64,000 bases of DNA from Zygnema cylindricum (taxonomy: Eukaryota > Streptophyta > Zygnematophyceae > Zygnematales > Zygnemataceae), in assembly GCA_037447655.1 (NCBI GenBank), contig JBBHKE010000589.1, positions 310,001 through 374,000 of the forward strand. Direction: 5' to 3'. Position 1 is the first letter of the stretch, and every line of letters starts with the position of its first letter. A program made the position numbers and the translations under genes. The notes beneath the pieces are model-generated. The model searched no databases. It was not told where the DNA came from and was given only the letters and a program-made list of their open reading frames with translations. Positions 11,696 through 24,400 of the stretch are shown here, piece by piece.

Positions 11696-11928
11696 TTCTT
11701 ACACACATCAAAGCACAATTGGACGACGTTGTATAACAAACCATCATAAATACACGAGATGGTTAGGGGGAAGAATATGGCATGTACAAACATGCAATAC
11801 GAAGGGGGGATAATCAATTTATAAAAATTTGAATATGTAAAATTAAATTACAAACAATGGGAAACAGCGACAAACAAATTAAGCAACCGAGGGTTGCTAT
11901 ATAAAGGTAAAGATAATAGATAAAACAC

Positions 11929-12312
11929 TTACTTGTACGATACCCCCCCCGAAAAATGTTGCGGAAACATCTTCACAGTCCTCGGGATGAGCAGTTCCTT
12001 TCCATTCGCGTGACAATCGGCGATCATCCAATTGATTACCCGCAGTCGAGTAACCTTCGTTGACACTTGCTGAACTTTTCGGGTCGACACCCGGACGTTC
12101 CCGTATTTATCACACGGTGGGTCCAAATTTCCGGTCACAACGCCTTCCACGAGGGGGTCCACGTCAGGTGATCCCCTTCCTTCGTTCGGTGGGTCTTGTC
12201 CTTGAGTTTCAGTACATTCCATGTCCTCTTCAGTTAGTGGTGGTAATAAACCCGCCGTAGCGGTGTTTTTCGCCGCAAAAAATGTGGTAATATGAGAAGT
12301 AATCGGCCACAT
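11929..12312 (-). pseudogene. N-terminal exon of pogo-like transposase
   Basis: Minus-strand coding segment. An acidic, Pro-rich start is followed by YGNVRVSTRKVQQ and VINWMIADCHANGKELL, then MFPQHFSGG just before a possible donor (GTATCG) beside a run of C. From memory, this type of segment precedes the KARRWW block of DDE_1 transposases, and such a block begins the exon at 2518. With the copia element removed, both pieces lie on the same strand about 3 kb apart, with the Lys/Glu repeat frame between them. Either they belong to one transposon or this is the remnant of a second copy. No start codon could be fixed. Confidence 0.5.
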
Positions 12313-12485
12313 ATTGCAAATAATAGATCTGCCTTTTTGTCCAAATGATGATACAAAGCAAATAATAGAAAAGCAAACGTGAAGGTAACGGAAGGATGCG
12401 CAAAGACAGTGTCAATATTGGACCAAACGCCAGGTATATATACCAAATAAAAAACCAAATCGTGGGAAAAAGGGAGGGAAACCAT

Positions 12486-15400
12486 TCTCCTTACCTTCGG
12501 GCGTCAAAATTTAAATTTTAATTTTGCAAGCTGTCAAAATATCTTAGATGACACAAAGAAGGCGGGAAAGTTTCAAAATTATCGTCAGTTTTGAGAGGGG
12601 GTATGCACGTGATAAGCGACCGACGATTTTCATGAAAGAGCCATGGTAAGCGCCTGCTTCTTGACGTACCTACGGATCAGCTTTCGAATGGCGACGGGTA
12701 TGATAGGAGGTTGGTGTAACGTCATGTTGGAGCCGTAATGTTTGCGTGGATATAAAATTGTCCTCGTGTAAATTTGGGCGACCAATCGCGAAACGCTTCA
12801 GACGAGGTGGTTGGTGAATTGTACAGTTGGGGGCAATTTAGAATAGGAGTATACTCTATTACGTCATTACATTAACGCTATACCGGTCACAAGTTAGGGA
12901 GACAGACGGAAATGCATCCATTTTAGAATTAACACACATTTTAGCATGAATTCACGCTAATTAAACAGACGTCGCGACAGTATTAGAGTAAAGAACCCTT
13001 ATTACCGTACATTGTCGACGTAAAACGGAAAAGCGACCAACCGTTGAAACAGCAAGCGTTGCGTAATCGATACACGCGTAGAAATTACACTCCGTAAAAC
13101 TTTATCAAAGTTGACTACCTAACGGCGAATACATGACGCCTAACTGCGGTGAAATATTTTGACATGTACGTTGGAATGATTCACACTGTTACGTGACGGA
13201 GTACGATCTGATTTAAATTGTAAGGCTACTTTTATTAGTGTAAGCATATTTGCGACCGACATTTTTTTTTTCAAAGATCCAAATTACCATAACCAAACAA
13301 TTAGAATGTATGATTTCTCCAAAATTTTCAAATTCTTAAATAGCGTACACCACGGTAAAATTTTTTATACGCTAAAAAAACTTACACGCTAATAACGATT
13401 GGCGGTGTAGTGATTACTTTTCTGATTTTCAGTTGCATTTTGAAAAGTACATAACATGTGTAATTTCGTCAGTTTTCGTTGGTTTTACATCGTGACACGT
13501 AGCTTATTACTCCAGCGTGACGCTATTAATTTTTTTTATTTGCCAACCCACCTCCTACACGTACGTTGGCAGCTACAGAGAAAAATGAAGCGAACTCCTC
13601 GCGGATGAACATCTGACGGTCACTATTGCTTCCAAGACCATCGAAGAGAATTGGTAAGATTCTCTGTAATGTTGTTTCGCTTATAAAAACAAAATAAGCG
13701 GTACGGTCTGGTAAGGATAGTCGCGGAATTCTGTAAACTACCTAAATTTTCGACTGATGGAACTTGACACTAAGACGTGGTTTTGTCGTTTAAACTTTTA
13801 GATTCGGCAGTCAACAAGGGTCAACCGACTTCCTCGTTCAAGCTTGCACTGTTTTTGTTCTTTGAGGTACCTTTTGACGTAGGCGCTTGCAGCAAGAGTG
13901 ACGTTTGCAAAAAGTGCTTCCCTGATCCCGATGAGCGGGCAGCCGTCAAATTCCGTACGTGTCGGGATCTCAATAAACGGGAATCCCCTCGGTGGGAATC
14001 TTCCCTCCGTGGAGATCCTCACACGAACCAAATCACGACGGTGCAGTCCCTCGAGTTTGACCAATCATCATGAAGGTCGGCGCGTCGGCGAAGAAACTAT
14101 GCAAACCGCGTAGCAAAACCGCGTGGCATCCTTTTGCTTGTCATCAGACAGCCCCTATTGGCGGAGAGCTTCAACTTTCAAAAGTGCGTCACACGCACTG
14201 ACTATCTTCGATGAGCGAGAAGTGCACGGAGTGAATCGCCGGTAGTGTAAAGAAACAAAAACTGGTGCTACAGTAACTCTATTCTGGGTTTAGGGGCCTA
14301 ACGCCGTCAGAACATTGCTAATTTGGATACACATTCCCATGATGTAGAATGGTACACCGCCAATCGCTATTAGAGTATATAACGCCAATTCGGTGCCCTT
14401 TTTTCAAAAAAAAAACCTGAAATACAATTAATAACGCTATTTAAGTACGTGGACCATAATCTGCCACGTCTCAGGTACTAAATTAGAATCAATAACGCTA
14501 ATTGTTTTTTGACGCTATTTAATCCTTGACTCTAATAGCGATTGGCGGTGTAGAGGATGTAGCCCGCGTTCACATGTCGACATTTGAACACGTGAGATCA
14601 AATTCGCGCGACTTTCCCTCGTCTTTATTGCTGGGAAAGTGCCAAATTGGGAATCAAATTTGAGTGCGCTTTCGCGTGTCGGTGCCACTCACTTTCCGCG
14701 CCTCCCCTCGCGACGCTGTTGTCTCACACTTTTTCTGTACTTTTGACTTTTGCATAAAATAACGAACAGTTTTGGTTCGGAGTGGCACGATTGGTACACT
14801 ATGCATAGTGGTGACGTATTAAATTAGTGTGATTAACACAAATAAAAAATAGCCCCATATTCTAAGGTAAAGCAAAAAATTGGATTATTAATTATATTTT
14901 AGATGCAAAAGTCAAAGCAAAGGGATGCCGAATTAGTCTCATAAACACTAATAGCGGCTCACTTTGTAGTTCACTCGAACTCGCATGTTTTCAAAATGTT
15001 CCGTACTGTTATTTTTTGATCGTTGAAAAAATTGAGTGGAGAACTTGTCAAGATTCTCCACTGATCCAGGCGTGTACGTTGACCGTTCGATCTATACTGT
15101 TTACGCAAAATCCAAAAAACAGTCCCTCCATCCAGCCAACATGGCCATAATAAACTGGCCGCGTAAAATCGCGATACTTGGATTTCTCATATAAGCTACA
15201 GTGCTGCACGATAAAGTCTACAGGTCGTACAGGCAGCGTGACTTCCGGCACTGTGGATCCAAATCCACCAAAAGCCACAGAAATATCTTTGCCGGAAGAT
15301 ATCATCTCAAACTCCCATTGACTTCGTGGTTTGCCGCGGTATATTTTATTGTTTTAGGTTGTTTGACGTTTTGCGTTGGTTCAATGAGATAGTGTGCTGG

Positions 15401-16370
15401 TACAGATCTGACGCTCAGATTATAAGCTTGAAAAACTCTGACGAACGCTCGCACGAATTCTACAGTTAAAAAAAGGGAAATCTTTGACGATTTTCAATAT
15501 CTAAACACAAGCCTGCGTGGTGCCACCCAAAACAACGCGCCTCATGGTCAGGTGACTGTACTTTTCTGAAGCACGACCTTTTCCTCGCGGCTGTTTACGT
15601 GTCGGAAAAGTTTTCTTCCCTCAGGACGACACGTATGCTTTTTTCATGGAAAAAAAGGTTTTAAAACTTTTCATGCGAATCCATTAGATTCCATTCTTTC
15701 CCTAAAGTACACGCGTGACAAACTGAGTAGTCCGCCCAACTCGCAATCGCGCCAATCAGTGAGCTTCCGCGTGTTTATTTTTTCTGTGCGTCGCAATTTG
15801 CTGTCAACCTGCACTTCACCAAAAGTACAGTACCTTTTCCGCCACATTGTGCGCACTAAAAGGACAATAAACAGCTTCAGTGCGCCGTGCCTCAGCTTTA
15901 TAGTTGGCATCAACTGAAGGAACCGTGACAGTCGCGTTGGCGACTTGCTGGAATCCAAAATGGCGTCGCACCGAAGGCTGCTGTGGGAGCTGACGCAAAG
16001 GAATTCTAACAATGTTGTCGTTTTCGTAGGACGCCGAAGGTTTTTGTTTGGGATTTTCGTCGGACTACTTGTCACCGGTGGGCAGGCTCTGCAAAATAAT
16101 AATAGCTTTGCAGAGTAGAATAGATACTAGGACTTTTATGGAGCCTAGGGATTCTTAGTTACGTTTGTCACCCGCTGAAGCATCGCTGAGTGAGTCAATT
16201 TAACAATGTAAAGAGAATTTTGAACCACCAAACTAAAGGTCGACCGAGGCTGCCGCAAAACACGGAAAACAAACACTGCTTCCTCGCATGCGACAAAACG
16301 CATTAAAGCTCGCCATTGGAAATAATGCCAGCCAAATAAAATACTAACGCAGCTCCGCGACTCTACTAAC
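12486..16370. other. Gene-free region with MITE remnants
   Basis: No coding sequence I can support. It contains one complete TIR element (14355-14550) and an isolated right end of the same family at about 13391-13418 (GCTAATAACGATTGGCGGTG). A minus-strand open stretch at 15671-16075 has no recognisable motif. The last few hundred bases should contain the upstream region of the alpha-2-macroglobulin gene. Confidence 0.5.
14355..14550. mobile_element. 196-bp MITE, perfect 22-bp TIRs, TA target
   Basis: Left end CACCGCCAATCGCTATTAGA(GT), right end its exact inverse, flanked by TA (14353-14354) and TA (14551-14552). No coding capacity. It belongs to the family also seen at 27944, 29876, 42487 and 51973. 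The TA target and short TIRs suggest mobilisation by a Tc1/mariner-like transposase. Confidence 0.85.
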
Positions 16371-19300
16371 TCACCTGCCTTGCCTTTCCTTTTGGCCTCT
16401 CTGCCTTCAAATGCTTCTCACGCTCTCCTCTGATCGCTGCTGTCCTGTGGCCCGTCCTTCTGTTGACCCTATTGACTTTGTCGTTTTGTTGCACAGTCAT
16501 TATACAGGGCCTGTTGGCAACAACTGACAGCTGGACCGCCCATCATCTCATCAGCTACGATGATGGCAAAATAAGGATTAGAGACATACCTGAATGGAAT
16601 GATGCCATAGGTGGAGAGGATGGTGTCAGAGGGAGAGAGATAGAGAAAGTGAGAAGGAGAGAGAGAGAGAGAGTGAGAGGGACAGAGGATACAACAGTGC
16701 CAGATGGAGAGTGGGGGGCGCACCACGCGGCCCTCCTCAAGGCCAGAGTGTCTGTCCACGTGGCAACAGACAAGGAGGTGTACCGGCCCGGAGAGACCCT
16801 ATTTGTGCGAGCTGTGGTGGTGCCCATGGCAGGAGACAATGCGCTGGAATCGGAACATCCAGATGGTTCAATCGATCCATGGATCCCTTGGATCCGTGAG
16901 GAAATTTCCATGGAGTTAACGGTGAGAGAGGAAGCACTGTTTGTTCATTTGATGTTGCCTCACTCACAGGGAATGGATTGTTTTCAAAAATAGTGTGGCT
17001 GACCTAAATGTGCGGACCAAACCTTTACATGGATGAAATTGGTCCGTATGGAAATTTGTCATTAACCATTGTGGATAAGGTATGTTTGGACATTGCACTA
17101 TAACTAGTGTGGTGCACTGTTTTTGTTGTATTGGTTTAGTCACGATGGTTAAGAGAAGCGAAGAATTGGATCAATTGGGAGTGCTTCTTGATTTGAAGGC
17201 GTTGAGTGCATTTAATGAAAGAATCAAGGATGCACTTTTTGTTTCAAGGAAAGTGGCTACCGACGCACTAATCTTTCCGTTTGGCTTCATGGAGAACACT
17301 TGTCCGATGGTTCCTTTCAAATGGTTCCAGCAAATGTAATGTGTAACTCCTCACGAATCTAGATCCGAATTTTGATTTGGATTTGAATTCGATGGTTTTT
17401 GCTTCTTATCTGTGGATTATAATTTTCGGACAGGTTATTTCTGCGGAGGGAGATCATGTTCAAGAAAGCGAGGCCATGCCTGTAAGCGATTGGCAGATTT
17501 CTTTTCAGTGGCCCATTCCAAAGGACATCAGTGGAGGAGAGTATACTCTCCAAGTCGGTGCTTCGGGTAGAAATATACATTTTCCTGGAGGAGAACGCAA
17601 GATCCAAGTGTACAAGTTTCGGAGCAAGGCCCTTCTGATTACCGTTGACTTTCTCGAAATCGGATACGGTCCAGGTGACCACGTTGCAACCAAAATTAGT
17701 GTGGCTCGGGCCAAAGGAGGAAGGCCTCCTTCCGGGACTGCTGTGACGATGGTCCCCAAAATTGACGGCTCCACCTTCCTGTCTGATGCCATGGCTTGCC
17801 AGCTGGACGAGGAGGGAGAATGCCATGTGGACTTCTCTCTCCCTAAATTTATGAGAGAAGGAGTGGGTGTTATCACAGCTGCGGTACGAGATGGAGGGGT
17901 TGTTGAAAGCGTCAGCAAGACGATTCCCATTGTACTTCAGGTAAACCCAGGTGGAGGAAAAAAATAGAACTGCATCTAAAACGTATTGAAAAGATAAAGG
18001 ATAAGAAAGAACATTGCCTAAATCTTACTGGAAACAACTGAAAATGCCCTGTTACCGCTCTTGATTGCTTTCCTGCGGCTCATTTTGCAGGCCTTGGACT
18101 TGAGACTGTATCCAGAGGGAGGCCCTTTAGTCGAGGGTGTCGAGAATATGGTTTATTGGGAGGCATTGAGTCCCACGGGGGAGCCATTGGAGGTCAAAGC
18201 AGAGCTTTGGAGCACAGGACAAAATGGTCCTCTCCTAGTTTGCCAGCTGGCGGCCCATCACGAAGGCCGAGGGAAGTTTAACTTTACTCCTTTCCCCGGA
18301 CGAGAATACGAAATCCATATTCTGAAACCTTCTGGTGTTGCAAAGGCCATTCCACTACCTCCCGCGGAAAAGGAGGGACCTGGAGGAGGAGAGGGAAGGA
18401 CATTTCCCCTAGTGGCTCTCTCGCTTTTGGAGAGAGAAGCAGGAGGACCGCAGGTCAAGCCGGTGCGTGTACGAGTCGAGGGGATGACACCTGGCAAGGT
18501 GAGGGTGGCTTTGTTTTGGAAGGAAGTACAGCTGGAGAGTGTGAGCGTGGAGTTATCCGGGAATGGTGAGAGTGGTAAGATGACGTCAGAGGTGGTTTTG
18601 AAGACAGAAAGAGCTCCGAGCCATGGAGGCGTGGGAAGGGTGACTGTCTTTGTGGAAGATTCCAAGATTCCCATTGCGGAGAGATTGGTGTTTTTACAAC
18701 CAAGAAAAATCATCCATGTGGAAGTTCGACAAGCATCTGGGAGTGCGGGAGAGAGAGCATATCCAGGAGCTCGGGAGGCACTGGAGGTGGTAGTGAAGGA
18801 TGAGGAGGGCAAAGGGGTAGAGGGAGCAATAGTGGGGCTGGTCGTTAGCGATCGGAGTACAGGAGCCATGGTAGAGGAGAGGAAGAGAGCGCCTCGTCTT
18901 CCAGAAATGGTTCTACTGGAAGACGAGGTAGAACACTTGGAGGCTTCGGGGGAGTACTTGCGGGGAACAGATAAAGATAAGGAATCCATGGATTTGCTGT
19001 TGGGTACGCAGGGATGGCGGAGATTTGTATATTCCGAGCCTCTCAAGAATTTGGGTGTTGGGAAACATGGGGAGACATCAGAGGTTGTCGAGGAGGAGGC
19101 GGCGGGTGAGGAGAGCACTAAGCGAAGGAGGAAGTTTGAAAGAATGATGGTCTTGGCTTTGAATCTCAGTTTTGGTGAATTTCGCATTTTAGATGAAGCT
19201 GAAGGTGGTCAATGGTCAACAGACGAGTCCGAAAGCGCTGAGAACGTAGTCTTTCAGTCCGCCGATATAGCATCTTCTGAGGGGTCTTTTGTGTCTGATG

Positions 19301-21444
19301 CTCAAGATTTTCCTGAAGTATTCATGCCAGAAGATATTGAGGAACGCAACATAGTCGTGAAAAAGTTGGATTTCGCCGATGATGAAAAAAAAAACAGGGA
19401 AAGTGATTTTCCCATATGGGACCGCATGGACAGGTGGAGAACAGCGCGTCAGTCCACTGGAGCAGTTCCTCAGGAGTTTTTTGATTCTGATGCTCGAGTA
19501 CTTCCTGGCCCAGGCATGCCGGAAGGCATTCAGGAATACAAAAAAGAAACGGAAATGTCTGAGGACTTGGATTTTGCCAAGGTCGAACTTGACGGCCCTC
19601 CAGTTTATCAAATAACATACGACCGTATATATGCTTATAGAAAAGTTGAGAACGGTGGGAAGGATGTCCGGCAAGACTTCACAGACACCGTCTTTTGGGC
19701 TGCTGCACTTGTCACGGACAAGCAAGGGGTGTGTAGACCACCTTTCTGCCTTGATCTCTTGCAAACCTCTTCATTCTCACTTCTGTCCTATCAGCATTTG
19801 TTTTTCACTGTAACGTGAAATTCGTCAATCTTTCTATATCTTTTGCCCATATTTCTTTCACTGTGTTTTGCTGACAATTTTTCCCATGGGCTCAACCCTC
19901 TTTCCAAAACTTTGAGGGCTTCCTGAAAGTTAAAACGCACCTTGTTAACCCATTTCTCTGTTGGTTCAGATCGCTCGCGCCGAGTTCGACTTGAGCGACT
20001 CTATCACGTCTTTTGGGGCACGAGCCGATGCCCACTTAGTGTCCCGCACAAAAGCCTCCAATCGAGACAAGCCATGGCCTTTGGCCTTCGGTTCAAGCTC
20101 GGAACAAATCATCACCTCGGGAAAACCATTGACAGTGGATGTAAAGGCTCCTCTGGAGCTGACAGCTGGCGACAGGGTGGACCTTCCTATTAGCATCGCG
20201 AACAGCGTTTCTGAGAATTTGCTTATTCGCCTCAATTATTCTGTACAAGGCGCATTGCAAAATGTTGGGGTAGATGCTGGTGAGGGGACACCAAAGGCTG
20301 TGCAAGCAAACATGCAAATTCGACATTTTATCAGTCTCATTGCTAAATCGCGACCGGAAATTTCCAACGGGGATGCTCTTGTCTCGGAAGGCAATGTTAC
20401 AAATTTTGGGCAGATTGCTGTGGACATAGAAGGATCCTTTGAAGAAGGAAAACAGGGTCTCGTACTCCCGAACCTCCCTCCCTTGCGGGATGCTGTTATT
20501 CGCCCAGTACTGGTGTCGCCTGTAGGTTTTCCATGGGAAATTTCATATGGAGGGAGCATTGAAGTGAATCAGGTGGCAAGTGGAAGGGATTTTATTATTT
20601 CAGAATCCATGGTGGTAAGGGAAAATGCGGAACCTTTTTGTTAATTCTTCTCAAGTCCATGTTGATAAATGAAACAAAGAACTGAATCGCTCATTTGTCC
20701 AGCATAGAAAGACATAAGTGTCAATAGCATTCATATCAATCCAATTGAAATTATTGGTTGTTGCAATGATTTTGTTGTGGGTGTAATAGGTCACCCCTAT
20801 GCCAAAATTCTCTTAATTGGTTTGTTATCGATTTCTAATTGAATCGATATAGGATATTTCGCTTTGTTTGACCAAGGACGGCCTTGAAATGGAAGATGTT
20901 TTGCCAAAATATACAGGAATTCCGAAAAAAAAAAAAAAAAAAGTCATCCCCACCTATTTGCGAATCTATGAATTCCATAATGAGAAAGAAAAAATCTTGT
21001 TTAACAAGCTTTCTAACCTCTAGGATTTTGGCCGATAAACATTCTTTAATGAATTTCTTTCCAGAATTGGCACATAGACATTCTAGAGTTAAAGAAACTA
21101 TCTCGTGGCCTGACTTTAATTTCTGCTGTAGCTTTATCCATGGCTGGTACAATTGCTGGTGAGGTTGGGTAGAATGGATCTCTATCCATGGCTGTTGTCC
21201 TCTACCCCAGCCCTCTTGCTAGCTTATCACACGCTATAGAGGCCCTCATTCAAGAGCCTCACGGATGCTTCGAGCAAACCAGTGCAACGGTCTATCCCAA
21301 TATCATGGTGGGTCCTCCAGCTCTTAACACCAGTCAGGGTACATTTCTTGTGTGCACAATACTGAACTGTTCTGCCTTCTTGACGTCATTAGAAGCAGAG
21401 CCGTTGTGTTTTCAAAGACAAACTAGTATGCTTGAATTCACTAT

Positions 21445-21485
<41 letters not shown>

Positions 21486-24400
21486 AAACACACACATGCA
21501 CATGTATTTAACACACACACAAAACACACATGGACATACTCACATATTTATATTCATAATATATGTATGCATGTCCACCAGTGCGTGACTCGTGTTGTCG
21601 CAAATGCAGGCACATTTGTACTTCAAGAGCCACAAGACCAGTTCGGAGATAGTGGATCGCTCCACAAAGATGTTGAAGGAGGGCTTCACTCGACTGCAAA
21701 CGTTTGAGATTGGAGAAAGCGGCGGCTTTGAGTGGTTTGGCCAATCCCCAGCCAGCGAAGCACTTACGGCATATGCTCTCATGGAATTTACAGATTTGGC
21801 AAAAGTTTACCCGGTTCCTAAGGTTCTTTACCCCTTACTTTTCTCCTCCCTCTTTTCTGTCTTGGATGAAGGTTCAAGGAGACGAAAATGTCTCAGTTCT
21901 ACTGTCAGTTCCAATGTAATATTGGTTAACCTCAAACAGTACTGCTCTTCATTAAGCAAAATGGATCTGTGCTGCATTTTCACTTGGATTAAGCTTCTCC
22001 CTCCCTCTGTTTGGCCCCACAGCCCCTTCTCCAGCGCGTGGCTGCATGGCTGGCGGCGCGACGTGACGATTCGAGACGCTCCTTCCGCCTCGAGCAAGCT
22101 CACTCGGATGGATTGTCAGGGGCGCCAGAAAATGTCACATTGGCATATATTGTGTGGGCCCTGGCGTCCGCAGGATATACACAGGTGTGCAAACTTCCCT
22201 CGTCTCTTTTCTCACTAACGGGGTGATGTAGACAAGTTTGTATGTACTGGGGGTCTGTCCACGTCTTTACCGTTTGTAGAAAAAATCAATGTTTTCTACT
22301 GTGTCCTTTTACTTCTGTGCATTCTTAGTGACGAAAGATAGTGTTGGCCATAAAATAAATCCTCAATATCTGGTTTTCCTTTCTCCTCCTTTCATCATTC
22401 TCCTCCTGTCTTGCAGGACATTGCACTCCAGCTCCAGAATGTGCGGGAAACAGCAGTGGCTGGCAAGGATCCCTACCTTCAAGCTCTGGCTGCCATATCT
22501 CTGTACCACAGCGGGCAGAAAGAAAAAGCGAAGCCGTTGGCTGACGCTCTCCGCTTGGCGCAACGGGCGGACGGTTCTGTGCACGGATCCGTTACGTCAA
22601 TCACACGGTCCACAGGGGAGGAGCTGCTTGTAGAGACCACCAGTCTGGCTCTGCTGACGTGGCTGGAGGAGTGGGAGCATTTTAAGGAGGTGGGAGAGAC
22701 AGCCGTCAGCTGGATTTTCTCCCAATGCCAGGGGGGCTCCTATGGCTCCACTCAGGCCACTGTGCTTGCTCTCAAGGTATGCTTTTGGACCCTTGTATTG
22801 TCGACTTCCAGTTTTTTCTCCACAGAGATTTCCAGATTCTGGCAGTTCCGTTTTGCTCACTTGGACCAAACAACGGCATTAATGTGATTTATACTATCGT
22901 TGATCAAATTCTCGAATTTCAGTTGTTGAAGTACATAATTTAAACTAGTGCATATGCACCAAATCTGGGAAAGTTGGACCGTTGCCAGTGTGGATTCAAT
23001 ATCACAACCCACACTAGTAACCGTGGACAGCAATGTGATGATGTAGGCTCTTCTTGCTTATAATGACAAAATTCGCGATACAACGGCTCCCAATGGCACT
23101 GCTACGTTGTCGGTGAATGGCGATAAAGTTGCGACGGTGGAAATTAAAGGTCGGTCAGAAACTCCATTGATTCTCCAGCTTCCAGAAAGCAGGGCAAGAA
23201 ATTTGCACGAGGGGAGAAGGCACAGGATGGAAGTGAGCATGGAAGGAGGCTTCTCCATGCCCTATACAGTACAGGTCAGTGTTGCAGTTTTAGTCATACA
23301 AATTGGTGAATGAGAATGCAATGACCAGGACTTTGGAGCTGCCTATGGGTGGATTTTATGAGGTTTTAGGTCACGTCGCCGTATTGCCAACTTTTAAGTG
23401 GATGAAATGGTTGCTTAGAAGGATGCAGTCGAAATTGTCTCCGACATTGAACTGAAACATGTCAAATGGACATCAAATGTCGGAGACGATTCTTGCATTA
23501 TTTGTGACTGTCCTGTAGACTCTATTTTGGAGGACATTACTATGAAATGCGAGATCCGATATTAAAATTTCATGTTTCTAAACAAAAAGCATTGACCAGA
23601 AAATATACTGGTCTTGACATTGGACATCAAACATTGGATCGAATTTTAGAATTTTATCATCAGACATTGGACACTGGAAGCTGGACATGGACCACTAGAC
23701 ATCAGACCTCAGATGGACTGGAAACTACAAATTGAAAATCGGAAATTGAAATTTAGACATAAGGCATCCGACGCTAGCCAAAATCTCATCATGAGGATTG
23801 TTCTAGATTGGACACTGGACAATCCTTCATCAGGTTTTGACTTCATGGGACAAGATCAATTCATCAGGTTATGGAAACCAATAAATTACTCGTCTCAAGA
23901 AAAAGCTAGGTTTTGTGAGATTCTGCGTGAAAAATAATTAGGTTGTGTACTGTGGGATTATGTACCTCACACTCAGTTATCTCGGCTTCTTTTTTTTAGG
24001 ATAATTCGTATGTTTTTGCTTTTCTGCTTCAAATAGAGGTCTTGCATTATGTAGATGCAAGCACCCTTGTAGCTTTAATAACACCAACTTTGGTTATTTA
24101 GAACCACATTTTAACCAACGTTACTACACAAGTAAATTCAATTTTTTACACCCATTAAAAGTTTCACAGGCACAATTTCAACTAAACCATTTTTTTTCGG
24201 TTTCAGATACTCTATCGCAAGATCCAGCTGATGTCATCTCCCGACTCTGCAGTCCACCTCACAACGGAACTCACAAACACAGATCTCGCGGAAGGAGACC
24301 TTGCTGACATCATCATCAGACTCTCCAACAAATTAGACCGCCCTCTCTTCATGGTTCCTCTCTTCCCCTCTTACTCCTTTCCTCCCTCCCTCCTCCCTTC

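Noticed and set aside
15671-16075. Minus-strand 134-residue open frame upstream of the A2M gene
   Set aside because: No recognisable domain, and starts and stops fit chance. It may lie in promoter sequence.
18258-19187. 309-residue antisense open frame within the A2M gene
   Set aside because: Low-complexity Ser/Thr/Pro composition opposite a conserved sense exon with clear A2M motifs.
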